11,518 nucleotides of DNA from Thermodesulfobacteriota bacterium (lineage in GTDB: Bacteria > Desulfobacterota > S145-22): positions 1-11,518 of the forward strand of contig JANTFN010000036.1 in NCBI GenBank assembly GCA_024763435.1, in the 5' to 3' direction. Under the pieces are notes generated by a model, which did no database searches, was not told the origin of the DNA, and saw only the letters and a list, made by a program, of their open reading frames with translations. Position 1 is the first letter of the stretch, and each line of letters begins with the position of its first letter. Below, in pieces: positions 6,071 to 11,518 of this stretch. A program made the translations under genes and the position numbers.

Positions 6071-6496
6071 ATGATAGATGTTAATTATACCATTTTAATC
6101 CAGGTTGGGATTTTTATCCTTTTTGTGTTCCTTATCAATCACCTGCTGTTTCGTCCTGTCGTGAAAGTTCTTGAAAAACGGCGGGAAGCAACAACCGGCG
6201 CGCAGGAAAAGGCAATAGGCCTCCAGGAAAAGGCGGAAAAGGAAGAGGCCATGCTGGAAGAAAAGCTCCTTAAAGCGCGCCAGGCCGCTGCCCTTGAAAG
6301 AGATAAGCTCAAAAAGAAGGTGTTGGCTGAACAGAAATCTGTTATTGACCGAATGAAGCAGACCATGGAAAAGGATATTCCCGCCCTTAAAGAAAAGGCA
6401 ATAACGGAAGCCGGAAAAGTAGAGGCAGTGCTTAAAGACGAGGTTGATACCCTCGCGGGAAAAATTGTCGTAAAGACGTTGGGGAGGGCGGCCTGA
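6071..6496 (+). CDS. atpF': ATP synthase F0 subunit b' (first b-type subunit)
   Basis: This is a 141-aa protein when started at ATG 6071 (MIDVNYTILIQVG), which begins at the usual point just before the single membrane helix (about residues 8-27). The in-frame GTG at 6026 adds 15 polar residues, would overlap the promoter region and is less likely. After the helix come FRPVVKVLEKRR and a long, charged, coiled-coil region rich in Glu, Lys and Ala, as expected of the peripheral stalk. A second b-type gene follows immediately, sharing the A of the TGATG junction at 6496. Tandem b'/b subunits forming a heterodimeric stalk are known in photosynthetic and deltaproteobacterial ATP synthases. Sequence conservation in b subunits is low, so the call rests on topology and position at the head of the operon. 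Confidence 0.9.
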   Translation: MIDVNYTILIQVGIFILFVFLINHLLFRPVVKVLEKRREATTGAQEKAIGLQEKAEKEEAMLEEKLLKARQAAALERDKLKKKVLAEQKSVIDRMKQTMEKDIPALKEKAITEAGKVEAVLKDEVDTLAGKIVVKTLGRAA

Positions 6497-7077
6497 TGAA
6501 ACTGAGTAAGCGATTTTTTCTCTTTGCGGCTGCGGCTCTTGGGATATTTTTTGTTTTTTCGTGCCCTTTGTTCGCCGCAGAGGCCGAAGCTCACGGGAGC
6601 TATTGGAAGGATTACATCTTTAAGATTATAAATTTTGCCATTTTATTGGCGATTCTCATTAAATTTTTACGGCCGCCTCTGAAGGGATATCTTGAAAAAC
6701 GGCACAATCAAGTTAAAGAAGACCTTGAAAAGGCAAAAGAGCTTTCTATTTCCGCCGAAGCGGCTTACAGGAAGGCGCAAAAACGGCTTGAAAACCTGGA
6801 AGGCGAGATAAAGGAAATAAGAGAGCAGATGCTGCGTGAGGCGGAAAACGAGAAAAAAAGGCTCATCGAAGAGGCCGAAAAGAAAGCGGAGCAGATACGC
6901 ATTCAGGCCCAGCAGGGCCTCCAGAGAGAGATTGCGCAGATAAAAAAACAGTTAGAGACAAGGCTTTCGCTTGAAGCCCTGGCTCTGGCGGAAAAAACGA
7001 TTAAAGAACAGATTACCAAAGATGACCAGAAATATTTAATCAAGAAGTTTATTCAGCAGGTAGGGAGCAACAATTGA
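6496..7077 (+). CDS. atpF: ATP synthase F0 subunit b, with N-terminal signal-like segment
   Basis: This is a 193-aa protein. Residues 1-28 look like a cleavable signal peptide (basic MKLSKR, a hydrophobic core, then PLFAAEAEA). The canonical b-subunit helix comes next (about 41-58, IFKIINFAILLAILIKFL), then RPPLKGYLEKR and a long coiled coil for the peripheral stalk. The extra N-terminal segment is absent from the E. coli b subunit but is seen in other deltaproteobacterial homologues. The start overlaps the atpF' stop (TGATG), with a GGGGAGGG ribosome site just before it. The protein would pair with b' and hold the delta-alpha3beta3 head against rotation. The C23 in VFSC does not form a proper lipobox, so a lipoprotein is unlikely. 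Confidence 0.93.
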   Translation: MKLSKRFFLFAAAALGIFFVFSCPLFAAEAEAHGSYWKDYIFKIINFAILLAILIKFLRPPLKGYLEKRHNQVKEDLEKAKELSISAEAAYRKAQKRLENLEGEIKEIREQMLREAENEKKRLIEEAEKKAEQIRIQAQQGLQREIAQIKKQLETRLSLEALALAEKTIKEQITKDDQKYLIKKFIQQVGSNN

Positions 7078-7616
7078 GAGAGCGGGTCATTGCAAGACGG
7101 TATGCCAGGGCATTACTGGCAATAGGGTATCGCGAGGATAAAATGGAAGAAATTCTTGCCGAGCTCAAACGTGTCAAGGACCTTTTTCAGGAAGTGCCAG
7201 CCTTTTGGAAGGCTGTTTCACTGCCGATTTATCCGGTTGAAAACCGGAAAAAAGTCCTGGAAGAGGTCTTGAAAAAGGCTGGACTCAGCGAGACGGTGAT
7301 ACGGTTTCTTGAGATTCTTGTTGAAAAAGAGCGTATTTCCCTTTTCGGGATTATATATTCTATTTACCAGGAGCTTACGGATCGCGCTCAGAGCAGGATG
7401 CGTGGAACGCTTTTTACCGCGCAACCCCTTTCCAACGCCGATTTTGAAAAAATTAAAGAGACGCTTGTGGCGTATATGAAAAAAGATTTGATATTACAAT
7501 CTGAAATTGACACCTCTCTGATTGGGGGTGTTATGGCAAAGATTGGTGGCATTGTTGTGGATGGAAGTGTTCAGGGAGAATTGAACCGCTTCAGGGAAAA
7601 ATTGTTAACAGGGTAG
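7074..7616 (+). CDS. atpH: ATP synthase F1 subunit delta (OSCP)
   Basis: The 180-aa protein fits the OSCP/delta family in length. It starts RERVIARRYARALL, the usual N-terminal helical domain, and ends with the conserved GGIVVDGSVQGELNRFREKL strand-helix (about residues 157-176). The start codon is TTG at 7074, overlapping the atpF stop TGA by three bases, with AGGGAG at 7062-7067 and 6-nt spacing. No ATG lies near the right place, and starting at the first downstream Met would remove the conserved RYARAL helix. Delta links the b/b' stalk to the top of the alpha3beta3 hexamer. Tight coupling to atpF suggests translational coupling. Confidence 0.94.
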   Translation: MRERVIARRYARALLAIGYREDKMEEILAELKRVKDLFQEVPAFWKAVSLPIYPVENRKKVLEEVLKKAGLSETVIRFLEILVEKERISLFGIIYSIYQELTDRAQSRMRGTLFTAQPLSNADFEKIKETLVAYMKKDLILQSEIDTSLIGGVMAKIGGIVVDGSVQGELNRFREKLLTG

Positions 7617-7625
7617 AGGGAGAAT

Positions 7626-9137
7626 ATGGAAATTAGAGCTGAGGAAATAAGTAGCATTATTGAAAGTGAGATTAAGGGATTCGGGGAAGAAGTTGATGTT
7701 TCTGAAACAGGAATTGTTCTTTCCGTGGGGGATGGCATAGCCCGGGTTTACGGGCTGGAAAATGCCATGGCGGGGGAACTCCTTGAATTTCCCCATGATG
7801 TCCGGGGAATGGTCCTCAACCTTGAAGAAGACAATGTTGGCGTGGCCCTCCTTGGCGAGGATTACCTGATTAAGGAAGGGGATACCGCAACCCGGACGGG
7901 TCGTATCGTTGAAGTCCCTGTCGGGGACGAACTTATCGGACGGGTCGTCAGCCCTCTCGGCGAGGCCATTGATGGCGGGGTACCCCTTTCAGCGGAAGAA
8001 ACACGCCGGGTAGAAGTCAAGGCGCCGGGAATTGTCGCACGCCAGCCCGTGAAGGAACCCCTGCAGACGGGGTTGAAGGCGATTGATTCGATGGTGCCTA
8101 TCGGAAGGGGCCAGCGTGAGTTGATTATTGGTGACAGGCAGACGGGAAAGACGGCAGTTGCCCTGGATACTATCATCAATCAGAAGGGTCAGGATGTTAT
8201 CTGTATTTACGTGGCGATTGGGCAGAAACGCTCGACAGTGGCGCAGGTCGTGGACAAATTGAAGGCCTTTGGCGCAATGGATTACACGATTGTCGTATCG
8301 GCAACCGCGTCGGAATCCGCGCCGATTCAGTTTCTTGCCCCTTATGCCGGGGTAACCATCGGCGAGCATTTCAGGGATAATGGCCGGCATGCCCTGTGTG
8401 TTTACGATGACTTGTCGAAACATGCCGTTGCTTATCGCCAGTTGTCCCTGCTCCTCAGGAGGCCACCGGGCCGAGAGGCCTACCCCGGGGATATTTTTTA
8501 TCTGCATTCAAGACTTCTCGAGCGAGCGGCAAAACTGAGTGACGAACTCGGTGGCGGATCGCTAACGGCCCTGCCGATTATTGAAACGCAGGCGGGAGAT
8601 GTTTCCGCCTATATCCCTACGAATGTTATTTCAATTACTGATGGCCAGATTTACCTTGAAACGGACCTTTTTTATTCGGGTATCCGGCCGGCTATCAATG
8701 TGGGGCTTTCCGTTTCCCGTGTTGGGGGGAATGCGCAGATTAAGGCCATGAAACAGGTCGCGGGAACACTGCGTCTTGACCTGGCGCAATACCGCGAGAT
8801 GGCCGCGTTTGCCCAGTTTGGCAGCGATCTGGACAAAGCGACTCAGATGCAGCTCGCAAGAGGTCAGCGGCTTGTGGAAATTCTGAAACAGGACCAGTAT
8901 GTCCCGTTGCCTGTTGAAAAACAGGTTGCGATTGTTTTTGCCGCAGTTAATGGATTTCTTGATGAATATTCGATTCCCGAGCTCAAACGGTATGAAACGG
9001 AGTTGTACGAATTTATGGAAAGCGTGCATCCGGAGGTTGGGCGAGAGATTCTTGAAAAGCAAAAACTTGATGATGAGATTACCGGAAAGCTTAAAGACGC
9101 CCTGACAGAGTTTAAAGACCGGTTTGCAAACAAGTAA
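7626..9137 (+). CDS. atpA: ATP synthase F1 subunit alpha
   Basis: The 503-aa protein is full length for AtpA. It has the N-terminal beta-barrel (about residues 25-95), a P-loop GDRQTGKT (169-176), the Walker B-like LCVYDDL (257-263), the family signature PAINVGLSVSRVGG (355-368) including the arginine finger R365, and a C-terminal helical domain. The start ATG follows an AGGGAG ribosome site 9 bp after the atpH stop. Alpha forms the non-catalytic nucleotide sites of the alpha3beta3 ring and contributes the arginine finger to the catalytic site on beta. Nothing appears degenerate. Confidence 0.98.
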   Translation: MEIRAEEISSIIESEIKGFGEEVDVSETGIVLSVGDGIARVYGLENAMAGELLEFPHDVRGMVLNLEEDNVGVALLGEDYLIKEGDTATRTGRIVEVPVGDELIGRVVSPLGEAIDGGVPLSAEETRRVEVKAPGIVARQPVKEPLQTGLKAIDSMVPIGRGQRELIIGDRQTGKTAVALDTIINQKGQDVICIYVAIGQKRSTVAQVVDKLKAFGAMDYTIVVSATASESAPIQFLAPYAGVTIGEHFRDNGRHALCVYDDLSKHAVAYRQLSLLLRRPPGREAYPGDIFYLHSRLLERAAKLSDELGGGSLTALPIIETQAGDVSAYIPTNVISITDGQIYLETDLFYSGIRPAINVGLSVSRVGGNAQIKAMKQVAGTLRLDLAQYREMAAFAQFGSDLDKATQMQLARGQRLVEILKQDQYVPLPVEKQVAIVFAAVNGFLDEYSIPELKRYETELYEFMESVHPEVGREILEKQKLDDEITGKLKDALTEFKDRFANK

Positions 9138-9153
9138 AAGGATAAAGTGAACC

Positions 9154-10017
9154 ATGCCCAGCCTTAAAGATATACGTAAGCGCATATCGAGTGTCAAAAG
9201 CACTCAGCAAATTACAAAGGCCATGAAAATGGTCTCGGCGGCCAAATTGCGGAGGGCCCAGGAAAGTGTTCTGGAGGCGCGGCCCTATGCCGATAAGATG
9301 CGGGATGTGATTGGCGACCTTTCGGTTCGCGTCGAGATGGATCGGCACCCATTGTTGATGCGCAGGGATGTAAAAAAACGCGAAATATTTGTTATTACCT
9401 CGGACAGAGGCCTGTGCGGCGGGTTTAACCAGAATCTGATACGCGAAACAACCCATCTGACCGAGAAAAAAGAAGAAGGTCTTGAAGCTGTTCAGCTCTC
9501 AATTGTTGGAAGGAAGGGACTTGAATTCTTTAAGCGTCGGGAAACCCCCATCCGGAAAGAGTATCTCAATATTCTGGGGGATATCAATTACAGCGTCGCG
9601 GCCACACTGGGGAAGGATATTGTGTCCTCCTATGAGTCGGGGGAATTTGACGAACTCCTGCTGGTTTACACGCATTTTCGCTCGGCGATTTCTCAGGAGG
9701 TAACGGTTCAGAAGATTCTTCCGATAGAGCCGATTGACGTGCCGGAGGACGCGGTTGTAACGGAGTACATCTACGAACCTTCGGAGGCAGAAATTTTAAG
9801 CGCCCTGCTCCCCAGATATATAGAGGTCCAGTTGTTTCGGGCCATGCTTGAATCCCTTGCGAGCGAATATGGTGCGCGGATGACAGCTATGGATTCGGCG
9901 ACCAGCAACGCGAATGAAATGATTGATAAACTTACTTTGGAAATGAACCGCGCGCGCCAGGCGGCTATTACGAAGGAACTGATGGAAATTGTAGGGGGCG
10001 CCGAGGCGCTTAAATAG
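9154..10017 (+). CDS. atpG: ATP synthase F1 subunit gamma
   Basis: The 287-aa protein has the two antiparallel terminal helices of the rotary shaft: the N-terminal SLKDIRKRISSVKSTQQITK-AMKMVSAAKL and the C-terminal region from about residue 240, with MTAMDSATSNANEMI and the ending ITKELMEIVGGAEAL that contains the family signature. The central Rossmann-like domain includes ITSDRGLCGGFN, a hallmark of AtpG. The gap from atpA is 16 bp and the ribosome site (AAAGGAT) is modest. Gamma couples rotation of the c-ring to catalysis in the beta subunits. The extra cysteine pair used for redox control in chloroplasts is not evident. Confidence 0.97.
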   Translation: MPSLKDIRKRISSVKSTQQITKAMKMVSAAKLRRAQESVLEARPYADKMRDVIGDLSVRVEMDRHPLLMRRDVKKREIFVITSDRGLCGGFNQNLIRETTHLTEKKEEGLEAVQLSIVGRKGLEFFKRRETPIRKEYLNILGDINYSVAATLGKDIVSSYESGEFDELLLVYTHFRSAISQEVTVQKILPIEPIDVPEDAVVTEYIYEPSEAEILSALLPRYIEVQLFRAMLESLASEYGARMTAMDSATSNANEMIDKLTLEMNRARQAAITKELMEIVGGAEALK

Positions 10018-10045
10018 TTAAATTAAAGGGAGGAAGAGGAAACCA

Positions 10046-11464
10046 ATGGATAAACAAAACGAAGGCCGTATCGTTCAGGTCATAGGACCGGTCGTCGATG
10101 TGGAATTTGAACCTGGAAAACTGCCTGGGATTTTCAACGCCGTTAAAATAAGCAACCCGGAAATCAGCGACAAGGAATGGAATCTCATTGTTGAAGTGGC
10201 CCAGCATCTTGGCGATAATACTGTTCGATGCATTGCCATGGATACGACAGATGGTTTGGTCCGCGGGATGAAAGCGCTTGACACGGGAGATGCCATCAAG
10301 GTTCCCGTTGGAAGGGCGGCGTTGGGAAGAATCATGAATGTTGTTGGCGAGCCTGTTGACGAAAAGGGCCCTATTGAGACTGAGACAACCTATCCCATCC
10401 ATCGGCCTTCTCCTGCTTTTACGGAACAGAACACGACAGTAGAGGCCTTTGAAACAGGCATCAAGGTTGTTGATCTCCTGGCGCCCTACTCAAAGGGCGG
10501 TAAAATTGGTCTGTTTGGCGGTGCCGGAGTGGGAAAGACTGTTATTATTATGGAGCTGATCCATAATATTGCCATCGAGCATGGTGGTTTTTCGGTGTTT
10601 GGCGGTGTTGGAGAGCGGACAAGAGAAGGGAACGACCTCTGGCTTGAAATGACGGAGTCCAAGGTCCTCGACAAAACGGCGCTGGTTTACGGGCAGATGA
10701 ATGAACCCCCCGGGGCAAGGGCGCGTGTCGGCCTGACGGCGTTAACCGCCGCGGAATATTTCCGTGATGAAGAGCATCAGGATGTTCTCCTCTTTATTGA
10801 CAATATTTTTCGGTTTACACAGGCAAATTCGGAGGTTTCAGCCCTCCTGGGCCGGATGCCCTCCGCTGTCGGGTACCAGCCGACACTTTCCACGGACCTT
10901 GGGGAACTTGAAGAGCGCATTACCTCGACGCTGACGGGGTCCATTACGTCAGTCCAGGCGATTTATGTGCCTGCTGATGACCTTACAGACCCAGCGCCAG
11001 CGACGACATTTTCACATCTCGATGCGACAACGGTTCTTTCGAGGCAGATTGCGGAGCTTGGAATTTACCCCGCGGTGGATCCTCTGGATTCTACCTCAAG
11101 GATCCTTGACCCGAAGGTTATTGGAGAAGACCACTATAAGGTCGCGCGTGATATCCAGTTGATTCTTCAGAAATATAAGGATCTTCAGGATATTATCGCA
11201 ATTCTTGGTATGGATGAGCTCTCGGAAGATGACAAACTCGTTGTATCGCGTGCGCGTAAAGTTCAGCGATTTCTGTCTCAGCCATTTTTTGTGGCCGAGC
11301 AGTTTACGGGAACACCGGGTAAATATGTAAAACTTGAAGATACCATCCGGGGATTCAGGGAAATCGCCGAAGGAAAACATGACGCCCTTCCGGAACAGGC
11401 ATTTTACATGGTTGGAACCATTGAAGAAGCCATCGAAAAAGGCGAAAAACTTGCGGCAGCCTGA
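10046..11464 (+). CDS. atpD: ATP synthase F1 subunit beta (catalytic)
   Basis: The 472-aa protein is full length and well conserved. Key elements are the P-loop GGAGVGKT (158-165), the catalytic glutamate in GVGERTREG (E190), Walker B LLFIDNIFRF (248-257, D252) and DELSEDD (390-396), the segment that touches gamma. It is preceded by a purine-rich AGGGAGGAAGAGGA ribosome region and lies 28 bp after atpG. It ends with tandem stops, TGA then TAA. The beta subunit holds the three catalytic sites making ATP from ADP and phosphate, or hydrolysing ATP to build the ion gradient. Whether the motor uses H+ or Na+ depends on subunit c, which is not in the window. Confidence 0.99.
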   Translation: MDKQNEGRIVQVIGPVVDVEFEPGKLPGIFNAVKISNPEISDKEWNLIVEVAQHLGDNTVRCIAMDTTDGLVRGMKALDTGDAIKVPVGRAALGRIMNVVGEPVDEKGPIETETTYPIHRPSPAFTEQNTTVEAFETGIKVVDLLAPYSKGGKIGLFGGAGVGKTVIIMELIHNIAIEHGGFSVFGGVGERTREGNDLWLEMTESKVLDKTALVYGQMNEPPGARARVGLTALTAAEYFRDEEHQDVLLFIDNIFRFTQANSEVSALLGRMPSAVGYQPTLSTDLGELEERITSTLTGSITSVQAIYVPADDLTDPAPATTFSHLDATTVLSRQIAELGIYPAVDPLDSTSRILDPKVIGEDHYKVARDIQLILQKYKDLQDIIAILGMDELSEDDKLVVSRARKVQRFLSQPFFVAEQFTGTPGKYVKLEDTIRGFREIAEGKHDALPEQAFYMVGTIEEAIEKGEKLAAA

Positions 11465-11488
11465 TAAGGCGGGTTATGGGGAAATAAT

Positions 11489-11518
11489 ATGGCAGGGAAA
11501 TTTCTGTTAGAGGTTGTG
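11489..11518 (+). CDS. atpC: ATP synthase F1 subunit epsilon, start only (3' partial)
   Basis: ATG 11489 opens a frame reading MAGKFLLEVV to the end of the window, 24 bp after atpD and behind a GGGG-containing ribosome site. The position after atpD and the FLLEVV start are typical of AtpC, which regulates ATP hydrolysis and forms part of the rotor. Only 10 codons are visible. Confidence 0.8.
   Translation, partial: MAGKFLLEVV

Noticed and set aside
6562..6564. Lipoprotein signal in atpF (C23, VFSC)
   Set aside because: Phe at the -2 position breaks the lipobox, and a conventional signal-peptide end (LFAAEAEA) follows.

Overview
The window looks like a piece of chromosome from an anaerobic Desulfobacterota (deltaproteobacterial) bacterium, most plausibly a syntrophic fatty- or aromatic-acid degrader or a sulfate reducer. 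This is inferred from gene content: an HdrA/MvhD pair with a probable selenocysteine, an etfBA cluster next to a membrane FeS oxidoreductase of the EMO (ETF:menaquinone oxidoreductase, DUF224/HdrD-like) type, and an ATP synthase operon that begins with two tandem b-type subunits and lacks subunits a and c. Genus cannot be assigned from sequence reading alone. No mobile element, CRISPR array, rRNA or tRNA was seen.

Layout. (1) 1-1270, plus strand: the last 112 codons of an hdrA-like gene, then an mvhD-like gene. The mvhD reading frame is interrupted by an in-frame TGA at 430-432 that is best read as selenocysteine. The true gene is 376-1206 (276 aa), not the shorter frame beginning at 505. A strong intrinsic terminator closes the unit at 1236-1270. 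(2) 1376-1798, plus strand: a lone NTF2/SnoaL-fold protein of unknown function. (3) 5858 down to 1848, minus strand: etfB, etfA and emo, driven by a near-consensus sigma70-type promoter at 5900-5928. (4) 6071-11518, plus strand: atpF' (b'), atpF (b), atpH (delta), atpA (alpha), atpG (gamma), atpD (beta) and the first 10 codons of atpC (epsilon). The 212-bp divergent region between etfB and atpF' carries promoters for both sides and a candidate Rex redox-repressor operator overlapping the atp -35 box.

How the parts fit. Electrons from acyl-CoA dehydrogenases would enter EtfAB, pass to the membrane protein EMO and on to (methyl)menaquinone. The HdrA/MvhD pair handles electron bifurcation or confurcation between low-potential ferredoxin, NAD(P)H or formate/hydrogen partners and a disulfide-type or quinone acceptor. 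ATP synthase makes or uses the ion gradient, including for reverse electron transport during syntrophic oxidation. The window is thus a compact energy-conservation locus. Its most notable points are the recoded TGA with a SECIS-like hairpin, the candidate Rex box and the etf-emo linkage. I did not find a wholly new system; the cluster matches known families, with several details worth checking.
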